Shown here one piece after another: positions 26,747 to 35,309 of a DNA stretch of 64,000 bases. The first letter of the stretch is position 1. Every line of letters starts with the position of its first letter. The stretch spans positions 20,471 to 84,470 of the forward strand of contig SCQE01000077.1 of assembly GCA_004321915.1 (NCBI GenBank). The letters are read 5' to 3'. A program made the translations under genes and the position numbers. The notes under the pieces were generated by a model. That model was given only the letters and a program-made list of their open reading frames with translations, made no database searches and had not been told where the DNA came from. Source of the stretch: Nitrospirota bacterium (GTDB taxonomy: Bacteria; Nitrospirota; Thermodesulfovibrionia; Thermodesulfovibrionales; Dissulfurispiraceae).

Positions 26747-27970
26747 GTGACTAAACAGGCAAAAATAATTGAACTGAACGAATATTTGAGTGGCATTAAT
26801 GCAATGCTTAAGATGGAAGAGCAGCAGGATTGGTTTATCAAGCTCGAAGATAAGGCACAAAAAGGAATGGAACTTTTTAATGCTTCTGATGAAAACGAGC
26901 AAAAAAGAGTGTTGGATGAGTTTTACAGACGTGTCAGGACAGAGGAGTTGAAGGCATGGTACAGTGAGCCGCAGGGGAATTCAGTTTTTCAGGGCACATC
27001 GATAAGCTCACTGACTATCCCCTATGAGGTTAAATCCCCCTTGAATCTCCGTTCTGTTGCTGATCTTGAGGAACGCGTTGCTAATGCATATATAAAACTG
27101 CATGGTAAATATTCTGCTATGGTAAAAAATGCCATCATTGAGGATATTGATGAATGGTTGAATGAAGGGCTCTATTACGGAGTCGTTCTGAGTTCAAAGA
27201 TAATATCTCAAGCTTTTGACCTGGCAGTAAAATATGATGATGTGGTCATGAAGATTGGGAAACATGTAATTGACCCACATGAGATAACAACTTTTCCGGA
27301 TGATGTAAGACGCGAGTATTTTGAGAAATGTCTTAAATATATAAGAATTTTCGAAGGGACTGATCTGGAACAGCGGGAGCTTGAGTCAAGTCTTGTTCTT
27401 GCTGATATAAGCAAGCCGAACATACGGAAATATAAGAACAAAATTCTTCTTGCTCCGGTTAGATGCAATGAGATTGCTGCATTGCTCTCCGAGGGTATTA
27501 TCCGGCGTATAAAGGAAAAATCATCTGGCAAAATAAATCCCAGGGGCCTGACAGTTGTAATTTATGATACGGATACGCCCTATACATATCACCGTATAAT
27601 GGGTTACTACGGAAGGAAACCCTCCCCTGTTTTACCAGGGCTTATCGTTCTGGGGGCAAGTGGCACGATTGATGCTTTCAGGTGGTTGTATGCTTACAGG
27701 ACAAGTCTCATTGCCCAAAAGATAATGAAGGGTTCTCTTTACTCTGAAGTTCACAAAAACTTTGTCCCATTCGTTTTCTTTGGAGTGCTGGTTCCACGTG
27801 ACGCTGAAATATTGCTGGATATGGATAATCTTCACATGCTCCGTTATAAAGGGAATATTGCGCCAGACCTTGAATTTTTCTATATTGTGTCTGAACTGAT
27901 AAAGTTTGTTGGCGGAAATGCCCCGAGATTTTCCTGGGATAGTTTCAGAAAAAAACACCATGTGAAATGA
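26747..27970 (+). CDS. Unrecognised protein in the ACP/radical SAM module
   Basis: I do not recognise this 407-residue protein. It starts at GTG 26747 and has no signal peptide and no strong membrane helix. The N-terminal 90 residues are charged and helical. The middle (TFPDDVRREYFEKCLKYIRI) is helical. The C-terminal 150 residues look like an alpha/beta domain: LTVVIYDTDTPYTYHRIM, LPGLIVLGASGTIDAFRWL and FVPFVFFGVLVPRDAEILLD. A buried acidic DTD followed by Tyr-His might be an active site, but this is speculation. Ten bases separate it from the fused hydrolase-methyltransferase gene, so it is part of the same operon. Confidence 0.6.
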   Translation: MTKQAKIIELNEYLSGINAMLKMEEQQDWFIKLEDKAQKGMELFNASDENEQKRVLDEFYRRVRTEELKAWYSEPQGNSVFQGTSISSLTIPYEVKSPLNLRSVADLEERVANAYIKLHGKYSAMVKNAIIEDIDEWLNEGLYYGVVLSSKIISQAFDLAVKYDDVVMKIGKHVIDPHEITTFPDDVRREYFEKCLKYIRIFEGTDLEQRELESSLVLADISKPNIRKYKNKILLAPVRCNEIAALLSEGIIRRIKEKSSGKINPRGLTVVIYDTDTPYTYHRIMGYYGRKPSPVLPGLIVLGASGTIDAFRWLYAYRTSLIAQKIMKGSLYSEVHKNFVPFVFFGVLVPRDAEILLDMDNLHMLRYKGNIAPDLEFFYIVSELIKFVGGNAPRFSWDSFRKKHHVK

Positions 27971-27980
27971 GGGAAAATAT

Positions 27981-29483
27981 ATGTGTACGATAGGTTATCA
28001 CAAGCAGCTGAACCTGATATTCAAAAACAGGGATAAGAACATTGCAACAGGAGAGGTTTTTGTTATTACCAAGGCACTGATAGCTGTCAAGTCCGAAGGA
28101 AGTAACTATTATAGTCTCGGAGTAAACAAGCACAGTTGCGCTTTTGCCGGCGCGGCAGTCAACACTTCAAAATGGACGTCATTGGTCCTGTCGGGAAATA
28201 TTGAGGAAGCAAATGGCCAATCAGCACTGGAAAACGATGGGCTTGTGAGTCCCATAATTACATTGTCATCCCAATTTAATAATATGAAAAGCGCAGAGGA
28301 AATGTTAAAAATTCTATTGAACGGAAAACATAGTTATATGGGATATAATGTTATTTTGGCTGATCGTGAAAAAGCTTTTCACGTGGAACTGCACAGAAAT
28401 AACTCCCATATAAAGGAGCTGCAGGAAGACACGATTATCACGAATCACTTTCAATATTTGGAGCATGGTCCTAAAATTAAGGAAGAATATCCCAGCTCAT
28501 TCAACCGTCTGGAGATTGCGGGCAAGGAACTTCAAAAGGCAGTATCTATCGAGGATATTTTCCATATGCTTAAGATCCAATACGGGCGGGCAGATGAAGA
28601 CATATGGAGAACAGGCACCTTTTCGACAATATCATCAACTGTTGTTGATATTGAATCTCATGCGCTTTACTACAGCCCTGTTCATGATCAGGATTATGCA
28701 AGAATTACCGGGAGTATACCTCCGAGAGGCTCTGAAAATATTTTTATAGAAATGTCGAGGTATATTGATCTCCCTACGTATCATAATATTGAAAGAGGAC
28801 ATCCGTTTTATATAGAGATGATAGAAGAGATTAAATCACAGATAAAGAACCATTATGATTTATTAAAACAGGGAGGTCTGCATGACACAAAACTATCAGT
28901 GCTTGAACTGGGCGCCGGAACAGGCCTATGTTCTCTGGAACTACTGAAGTATCCCTTTCTGGCGCTTGATGTTCTGGAGATCGATACTGAGTGTTGCAAA
29001 ATACTGGCTGCTCATCCAGAAGCCTGTACCTATAATGTAATCCAGGGGGATGCGGTGTCGTATTGTAAACGACATTCTTACGATCTTGTGGTGTCAACAT
29101 TTGCTCACGATCATATTCATTACAACAAGAGGTTTGCTTTTGCAAAGAACATATTTGCCAATCTGAAAAAAGGCGGCTTGTATATAATGGGAGGCGAATT
29201 ACTTCCCTATTACTCTAACGATTTGGACCGAAAGAAAGCGCTTTTTAAATATCATAACTATATAATAGACCTTGCACTACGGCACGACAGGGTTCAATTG
29301 TCTGAACTTGAGAATAATGCTCTTAAATCAGGGCTTGATATGGTGGGTGACTTCAAAAGACATGAGGCAATGTTTGAAGAAGAGATGTCATCCGCTGGAT
29401 TTACACTTATGGCGAAGGCGAAAATGGGACCGTTGGACCGGGATGATGTCGGTGGAGTCTTTGTTTATACCTTTAGCAAATAG
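27981..29483 (+). CDS. Ntn-hydrolase (C45/acyltransferase-like) fused to a SAM methyltransferase
   Basis: This is a 500-residue protein with two domains. Residues 1 to about 260 start MCTIGYHKQ, then FKNRDKNIATG. Cys2 becomes N-terminal after Met removal and is the nucleophile, with the NRD element expected for the C45 and choloylglycine-hydrolase-like Ntn group. YMGYNVILADREKAFHVE and TITNHF-like segments follow. Residues about 290-500 are a class I methyltransferase with LELGAGTGLCSLELL near 307, VLEID near 331 and LKKGGLYIMGGE near 393. C45 proteins form or hydrolyse amide bonds, so N-acyl transfer from the carrier protein plus methylation is plausible. The fusion is not one I know. Confidence 0.75.
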   Translation: MCTIGYHKQLNLIFKNRDKNIATGEVFVITKALIAVKSEGSNYYSLGVNKHSCAFAGAAVNTSKWTSLVLSGNIEEANGQSALENDGLVSPIITLSSQFNNMKSAEEMLKILLNGKHSYMGYNVILADREKAFHVELHRNNSHIKELQEDTIITNHFQYLEHGPKIKEEYPSSFNRLEIAGKELQKAVSIEDIFHMLKIQYGRADEDIWRTGTFSTISSTVVDIESHALYYSPVHDQDYARITGSIPPRGSENIFIEMSRYIDLPTYHNIERGHPFYIEMIEEIKSQIKNHYDLLKQGGLHDTKLSVLELGAGTGLCSLELLKYPFLALDVLEIDTECCKILAAHPEACTYNVIQGDAVSYCKRHSYDLVVSTFAHDHIHYNKRFAFAKNIFANLKKGGLYIMGGELLPYYSNDLDRKKALFKYHNYIIDLALRHDRVQLSELENNALKSGLDMVGDFKRHEAMFEEEMSSAGFTLMAKAKMGPLDRDDVGGVFVYTFSK

Positions 29484-29550
29484 CTTCATATAAACGCTGT
29501 TATGGTATTCACAGTGATGGATGGATCTATAGGAATATCTCAATAATTTT

Positions 29551-31005
29551 ATGCGATATTTCTACGAAAAGATACATGAAACAATAAAGAATTCTCAGGC
29601 ATTATTCTATAGTTATAATGATCAAAAATATTCCTATAGCGAGTGTTTCAGGAATATCCAGAAAATTAATTCCTTGTTGCACAAATCAAGAAACCAGAGA
29701 ATTGCCCTCTATGCATCAAAAAGTTTTAATTCCTATTGTGCAATTTTTTCCATTCTGCTGTCAGGGAATACATGGATTCCTCTGTCACCTGTACAACCGG
29801 ACAAAAGAACTCTAGACATGATGAGGGTTGCGGCGCCCCATATGATTTTTGCTGATTGCTCCCTTCCGGAGTTGATACACAATCATGCCGGTGAAAAAGA
29901 AATTTCTATTTACAACATAAATGAAATTATAGAAAAAGAAAAGTGCAGAGAGTTTGAGTTGGGGGAGTTTCATAAGGACGATATTGCCTATATCATGTTT
30001 ACGTCAGGATCAACAGGCTTGCCCAAGGGAGTGCCCATGACTCATGATAATTATATTAATTTTGTGGAAAATGCTTTGGAGATTCTTCCTTTTAATAAAC
30101 ATGAGGTGTTCTCTGATTACCATGATTTCGGTTTTGATATCTCGATATTTTATTTGTTCTGTGCGATATTGACCGAAAGTGCGTTCGCTCCTGCTATAAG
30201 AGATGAAGAACGGCTTTATTTTCTGGATAATGCAATTAAAAACAGAGTAACCGTGTTTTCATCAGTGCCGTCAACTATTTCTCATATCAAAAGATTAAGG
30301 CCGGACAGCCAAATTGAAACATCCATAAGAATAATGTTTCTCTGCGGAGAGCCTTTTAGACTTGATGTTCTGCAATACTGTTATGAGAACATGAGAGTGG
30401 AGCATGTTTATAACTTTTATGGTCTGACAGAAACTGGCGTGGAGAATTTTTATCATCAATGCTGTTCCGATGATGTCAAACGATTTGAGCAACAGGGATT
30501 TGTACCGATAGGCAAGCCGTTAAAAGGAAACAATATTATTATTACAGATGAAAAAGAACTATTAATCAGCGGATGTCAGGTTACTCCAGGCTATCTCGGT
30601 GATATCAGACGTGAGAGATTCGAGATTATTGACGGGGTAAAATGGTTTCATTCAGGTGATATTGTAGAGAAGTTTGAGGATGTTTATTTCTGTAAGGGAC
30701 GTATGGATTCTCAGGTAAAGCTAAACGGCTATCGTATCGAACTTATGGACATTGAGGCTCATATGGGGATATTTAAAGGAGTGAGTGAAGCTGTATGCTT
30801 CGTAAATGAAATCAGCGGTCAGAAGTATCTGGTAGGATATGCGGAGTCGGCAGATTGCGATGCGAAGGAACTCAAGGGGTTTCTCAGGGAGCGACTGCCC
30901 TCATATATGATCCCGAAGAAAATATATATTATGGGAGAATTCCCCAGGAATAAAAGCGGCAAGATAGACCGTGTAAGAATAAAAGAGCATTGCAATAAAG
31001 AATAA
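29551..31005 (+). CDS. Amino-acid adenylation enzyme (AMP-dependent ligase, DltA/NRPS-A-like)
   Basis: This is a 484-residue stand-alone adenylation domain. The P-loop FTSGSTGLPKGVPMTH lies near residue 150, FDISIF near 192, YNFYGLTETGVENF near 287, GRMDSQVKLNGYRIE near 387 and the C-terminal catalytic lysine in SGKIDR near 470. The Asp of FDIS corresponds to the residue that binds the alpha-amino group in NRPS A-domains, so the substrate is probably an amino acid. The residues lining the pocket do not let me name it. The enzyme should load the ACP encoded at 24638-24883. There is no condensation or thioesterase domain. Confidence 0.87.
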   Translation: MRYFYEKIHETIKNSQALFYSYNDQKYSYSECFRNIQKINSLLHKSRNQRIALYASKSFNSYCAIFSILLSGNTWIPLSPVQPDKRTLDMMRVAAPHMIFADCSLPELIHNHAGEKEISIYNINEIIEKEKCREFELGEFHKDDIAYIMFTSGSTGLPKGVPMTHDNYINFVENALEILPFNKHEVFSDYHDFGFDISIFYLFCAILTESAFAPAIRDEERLYFLDNAIKNRVTVFSSVPSTISHIKRLRPDSQIETSIRIMFLCGEPFRLDVLQYCYENMRVEHVYNFYGLTETGVENFYHQCCSDDVKRFEQQGFVPIGKPLKGNNIIITDEKELLISGCQVTPGYLGDIRRERFEIIDGVKWFHSGDIVEKFEDVYFCKGRMDSQVKLNGYRIELMDIEAHMGIFKGVSEAVCFVNEISGQKYLVGYAESADCDAKELKGFLRERLPSYMIPKKIYIMGEFPRNKSGKIDRVRIKEHCNKE

Positions 31006-31043
31006 AATTGAGCTCTATAACGTAAGGCAACATTTATTATCCA

Positions 31044-31670
31044 ATGTATAGAATCCGCGAGCTATGCCCAGCTGATATTGAGAATGTCAAACGGATTTAT
31101 TTTGACGAAGCTCCTCAATCTCAAAGTCTGCTCAGAATTGGTTCGGAGGTATTAGTGGAAGAGTTTCTTCTAAACCCCTACGTAGCCGGACACTATGGTA
31201 ATGGGTTAGTATTCGAATATGATAAGCAAATTGCAGGATTTATAACATACAGCTGGAACCGGCAGCTACTGGCGAAGGAAATACCCCGTTGGGTGATTTA
31301 TAAGTCTCTATTTAAAAAGCTTATTATTACTCCCTCAGTTCTTCTGGATATACTTGATGCCTATTGGTATAGCAGAGAGAAAAACAGGAGTGCTATCAAT
31401 GCCGAGATAGCATTTTGTGCTGTCAGTGGTTATTATCGAAGTTGGGAATTCTATCAAAGAACAAAACTTAAGATTGCAAGTATGCTTTTTGATAAGGCTC
31501 TTGATGATCTTACTGATAGAAGCGTTTCTCGGGTTGAGGCCTATACATCAGCAGAGAAAGAAATGATAGCTTTTATTTACGCATCCAAGAAATTTACTCC
31601 AACTGAAAAGAAGATAAGGTGTGGAAGAAAAAGAATTCATTGGGTAAAAAACCTAGCACCTGTGATTTAG
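31044..31670 (+). CDS. GNAT-like acyltransferase
   Basis: This 208-residue protein begins MYRIRELCPADIENVKRIY, the usual beta1-alpha1 start of GNAT domains. FEYDKQIAGFITYSW follows as beta2-beta4. The classic acetyl-CoA pyrophosphate loop Q/RxxGxG/A is not clear; the later EIAFCAVSGYYRSWEFYQRTK segment takes that place. It may use acyl-ACP rather than acetyl-CoA, or it may be a structural relative. It closes the module, 38 bases after the adenylation gene, and is followed by wzx. Confidence 0.55.
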   Translation: MYRIRELCPADIENVKRIYFDEAPQSQSLLRIGSEVLVEEFLLNPYVAGHYGNGLVFEYDKQIAGFITYSWNRQLLAKEIPRWVIYKSLFKKLIITPSVLLDILDAYWYSREKNRSAINAEIAFCAVSGYYRSWEFYQRTKLKIASMLFDKALDDLTDRSVSRVEAYTSAEKEMIAFIYASKKFTPTEKKIRCGRKRIHWVKNLAPVI

Positions 31671-31685
31671 TTTCTTAAGGTGTTT

Positions 31686-33122
31686 ATGCGACTTCGCCAA
31701 CTTGCAAAAGACTCTGTTATTTATGGCATTGGTGGTGCCGCAGTTAAGGGTATTTCGTTTTTTCTCCTGCCAGTTTATACCCGTATTTTCACGCCTGCAG
31801 ATTATGGCACTATTGAGATGATGACGGTGATTGTGAGCCTTCTCACAGCCTTTCTGGTGATGGGCATGGATGCGGCTCAGTCATTTTATTTCTTCAACCA
31901 GAAGGAGAATGGTGCTGTCTCACAGAAGATTGTAGTGTCTGCAATTCTGCAGTGGAGGCTTATTTGGGGTTCAGCAATGGTATTACTTGCCACAATGCTG
32001 GCACCATTACTCAACCGTTGGTTTTTTGGAGGTGAAATATCGTGGGTTTATTTTGCTGTCTCTTTTTCTGGCGCCTTGCTTGCCACACTAATGAGCCAAA
32101 GTGTTGAAATTTTCCGGCTGCTCTACCGTCCCTGGCTCTATATTGGTGTCTCCTTGATTAATGCCATTCTTGCCGCTGCCTTGATACTGTTGTTTGTATT
32201 TGTTTTGGGGCAGGGCATATTGGGATATTTCCTGGGTTCCGCGCTTGCATCTCTGGCAGTTGCCGCTATGGGTTGGTACATGGTTCGTGAGTATCTGGAT
32301 TTCTCGGCATTGCATCACCAATGGTGGCCCAGATTGGTTCGGTTTGGAGCCCCGCTTTTCCCTGCAGGCCTTGCGTTTTATTTAATGAGTACGGCGGATA
32401 GATGGTTTGTTCAATACTACCATGGTGAAACAGCGCTTGGCCTTTACGCCGTGGGTGCCAGGTTCTCACTGATAATGTCTTTGGCTATTGAGGCATTTCG
32501 TACGGCCTGGTGGCCAATTGCCATGGACTCCATGCACAGTGACGATGGGCCTGAAACTTTTAGGATGATCGCCCAACTTTTTGGGGGACTGGGCATATCG
32601 GCTGTGGTTTATCTCACATTCCTCTCACCCTGGTTAGTCAGGGGCTTCACAGGACCAGCCTTTCATGACGCCTGGCCAATTGTAGGGATACTGGCCTGGC
32701 AATCATTATTTTATGGTTTTTTTCTTATAGGTTCGGCCGGAATGTGGAAGGCAGAGAAAACCCACATTTCAGCGATATTGATGGCTGTTACCGGATTGCT
32801 TAACCTGCTTTTAAACTACCTATGGGTTCCGCTATATGGGGGAATGGGAGCGGCAATAGCCACTGCTGTCTCTTACTTTATTTGGATCATTCTGTCTTTG
32901 CTCATCTCGGAAAGATACTGGAAGGTGCAATTTCCTTTTGTTGTGATGACGGGGCAGGTCACAGTCGGTGTCTTTGCAGTTGCATGGCTTACCTGGCATG
33001 TAAAAGATTTGATGCAGTCGGCCATCGTAACACATATGGTTGTTCTTCTGTTGCTGGCCAGCACGCTTCAGTATTCTGCGTGGCAAAAGATTTTTAAGCG
33101 CTGTAGAGGTTTGTTTGTCTGA
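31686..33122 (+). CDS. wzx: Polysaccharide flippase (Wzx/MOP superfamily)
   Basis: This 478-residue membrane protein has about 12-14 hydrophobic helices. The start LAKDSVIYGIGGAAVKGISF followed by PVYTRIFTPADYGTIEMMTV is the signature of Wzx and oligosaccharide flippases. ATG 31686 is preferred over GTG 31680 because TTAAGG lies at the right distance. The protein moves the lipid-linked repeat unit across the inner membrane. From here to about 34.7 kb the base composition and codon choice look somewhat more GC-rich than in the preceding module, which may mean a separate origin. Confidence 0.9.
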   Translation: MRLRQLAKDSVIYGIGGAAVKGISFFLLPVYTRIFTPADYGTIEMMTVIVSLLTAFLVMGMDAAQSFYFFNQKENGAVSQKIVVSAILQWRLIWGSAMVLLATMLAPLLNRWFFGGEISWVYFAVSFSGALLATLMSQSVEIFRLLYRPWLYIGVSLINAILAAALILLFVFVLGQGILGYFLGSALASLAVAAMGWYMVREYLDFSALHHQWWPRLVRFGAPLFPAGLAFYLMSTADRWFVQYYHGETALGLYAVGARFSLIMSLAIEAFRTAWWPIAMDSMHSDDGPETFRMIAQLFGGLGISAVVYLTFLSPWLVRGFTGPAFHDAWPIVGILAWQSLFYGFFLIGSAGMWKAEKTHISAILMAVTGLLNLLLNYLWVPLYGGMGAAIATAVSYFIWIILSLLISERYWKVQFPFVVMTGQVTVGVFAVAWLTWHVKDLMQSAIVTHMVVLLLLASTLQYSAWQKIFKRCRGLFV

Positions 33123-34710
33123 ACAGAAAGCAGAAATAGCTAAAGCCATGGATATCATCAGTAGACTTGGTTTAAGGGGTGTTGTTGAACTGCTGTTCCA
33201 TCCTGTCCTTTTGCCGCTTTATGTCTTTCCTGCATGGATCCGGTCACTTTGGGCTTCGCGTATCCTTCTCTGGGGGCAATGGAGTAAGTATCATGGTTTC
33301 CATGCGCATAACGCATTAAACTGCCTGACTTATCGAACTCAGTGGATTAACATAAACCGTTATGGACGAATATCAAAGAGTCATACATTGGGACTTGGAG
33401 GTTATTCAATCGCTAATTGGTGGCATCTTTCTTCGATTGCAAGTTACATATATGCAAACGCAGGTGCTGTAACAACCCTTCTGTGCACCATTTTCTGGGT
33501 TTCGGGTCATCTGCTTTGGCTTCAGGCAACAAGCTGGAAATGGGTGCTGATTCTAACCACAATATTGATGTTTAGCACAACGTCTTATTTTATGGCGTTT
33601 GCACGCCAGAACTACCAGATGTTGAGCTGGATGTGGTTGCCCATTGCTCTGTATGGTTTGTTAAATGGAGAGATGGTAATTGCCATATTCGCTTTTTTCG
33701 CTGCGGCATTGATGGGGATAACTGCATTGTTTGTCAGCGTTTTTATGGTAATTGCACTTGCGTTGCAGAAGGATAATTTATACATGCTACTGGTATTGTT
33801 GCCAGCACTTGCGGTTACCGTATTTAAATTCATGCCGGTAATTAAAACAGGTGGTTTGAGAAGTTCACTATTTATGATTTCCAAAGCGGTTGGGTTTGTG
33901 CACTTTAATGCCAGACTCAAACGCAAGGCTATGAGGTTTAACTTATTTAACTTGTATTTCCTGCTGCTCTATGGTATTTCATTGAGTCTTATATGGTCAG
34001 GTTCTGAAAGGGTTCCGGTTCTATTGCTGGTTGCTTATCTTTTGTTTCTGATGAATCAGCGGTTTATGAGATTTGCGGATGAAGAATCTGTCATCATGGT
34101 ATTTGTAACTGTTGCAATGTCCTATGCACTTATGGCACCTGCATCAGTAGTCGTAGTATTTGGGTTGATTGCTGCAGTATCTCCATTGCCAATAGTGTTA
34201 TCCTGGCCGAAGCCTAAGGCATCAGGATCATTTTTACGCCTAATTGACTACTCACCGTTTGATATCACAAATCTGTATGAAGCAATTCAGAAATTCTTAT
34301 CTGTACCTCAGGGGGCAAGGATCTTATTCGCTTTTAATGATCCCATTGATGAATACGAAAAAATATTTGACGGACAGAGGTTTTTAATTGAATTGCCGCT
34401 TGTGGTAGCAAGCGAAAAACAGATTCATCTTTTTCCGGATTGGTATGCGGTGAGTGAGACCAACTATCCGGAAGCACCATCAATATGGGGCAGGGATCCT
34501 GTGGCTGTTGAACGAAATGCTAAGTACTGGGGCGCTCAGTATGTAATTGTTTATCAGGAAGCAGGTGATTTGGAGAGTCAATGGAATGAGAAGTTTGATT
34601 TGGTCTCTGTTTTTTCATGGAAAGACTGGGAGGCTGAGCTTAGAGGTGATGTTCTTTGGTATGGATATTCAAAACCGCCGGTTTGGTTTTTGCTGAAAGT
34701 TAAAACATGA
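33115..34710 (+). CDS. Large polytopic membrane protein, GT-C- or Wzy-like
   Basis: This 531-residue protein is taken from TTG 33115, which has AGAGG 5 bases upstream and overlaps wzx by 8 bases; ATG 33148 is the alternative. About ten hydrophobic helices span residues 15-350, with an early aromatic/His-rich loop (WSKYHGFHAHNALNCLTY) and SYFMAFARQNYQMLSW near 155. The last 160 residues are soluble (GARILFAFNDPIDEYEKIF, GAQYVIVYQEAGD). This layout of membrane core plus soluble C-terminal domain fits GT-C glycosyltransferases. I cannot identify the family. It overlaps hisH by 4 bases. Confidence 0.5.
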   Translation: MSEQKAEIAKAMDIISRLGLRGVVELLFHPVLLPLYVFPAWIRSLWASRILLWGQWSKYHGFHAHNALNCLTYRTQWININRYGRISKSHTLGLGGYSIANWWHLSSIASYIYANAGAVTTLLCTIFWVSGHLLWLQATSWKWVLILTTILMFSTTSYFMAFARQNYQMLSWMWLPIALYGLLNGEMVIAIFAFFAAALMGITALFVSVFMVIALALQKDNLYMLLVLLPALAVTVFKFMPVIKTGGLRSSLFMISKAVGFVHFNARLKRKAMRFNLFNLYFLLLYGISLSLIWSGSERVPVLLLVAYLLFLMNQRFMRFADEESVIMVFVTVAMSYALMAPASVVVVFGLIAAVSPLPIVLSWPKPKASGSFLRLIDYSPFDITNLYEAIQKFLSVPQGARILFAFNDPIDEYEKIFDGQRFLIELPLVVASEKQIHLFPDWYAVSETNYPEAPSIWGRDPVAVERNAKYWGAQYVIVYQEAGDLESQWNEKFDLVSVFSWKDWEAELRGDVLWYGYSKPPVWFLLKVKT

Positions 34711-35309
34711 TTGCAATAGCTTCTTTCGGGATAGGTAACATTTTATCGCTTACAAATATGGTTCGTTATATTGGTTTTGATGCTGTGGTTGCTGATAAGC
34801 CGGGTGACTTGTTATGTGCAACAAAAATTATACTGCCTGGCGTTGGTGCATTTGATTACGGCATGAAAAGACTGTCTGATTTAGGATGGATAGACGTTTT
34901 AAATGAAGTTGTCATGCAAAGACGCGTTCCGGTTCTCGGCATTTGTCTCGGTATGCAGTTGATGTGCAGGTCAAGTCAAGAAGGTAATTCCAAAGGCTTG
35001 GGGTGGATTGCTGCCGACGTCGTGAGGTTTGACGGTGCAGGATTGAGGGTTCCTCACATGGGATGGAACTCTATCGAGGTGTCCAATCCCAATCCTTTAA
35101 TATCATCGAACTATGGTGAGCAGAGGTTTTATTTTTGCCACTCTTACCATACAGTTTGCGATGACCCGTCAGATATTCTGGCAACTGCTCGACATGGGTA
35201 TGATTTTACCGCTGCGTTTAGCTGCAATAACATATACGGTGTGCAGTTCCATCCTGAAAAAAGCCATAGATTCGGCATGTCGTTAATTAAAAAATTCCTC
35301 GAACTGTGA
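34707..35309 (+). CDS. hisH: HisH-like glutamine amidotransferase (sugar amidation, HisH2 type)
   Basis: This 200-residue class-I glutaminase has the nucleophile elbow GICLGMQ with Cys80 and the dyad QFHPEKSH with His182 and Glu184. It releases ammonia from glutamine and forms a complex with the HisF-like protein encoded next. No other histidine biosynthesis gene is present. The partner is followed by a WbpG-type amidotransferase, so ammonia is most likely supplied for making the acetamidino group of a ManNAc3NAcA-derived sugar, as in Pseudomonas aeruginosa O5 HisH2. Confidence 0.88.
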   Translation: MIAIASFGIGNILSLTNMVRYIGFDAVVADKPGDLLCATKIILPGVGAFDYGMKRLSDLGWIDVLNEVVMQRRVPVLGICLGMQLMCRSSQEGNSKGLGWIAADVVRFDGAGLRVPHMGWNSIEVSNPNPLISSNYGEQRFYFCHSYHTVCDDPSDILATARHGYDFTAAFSCNNIYGVQFHPEKSHRFGMSLIKKFLEL

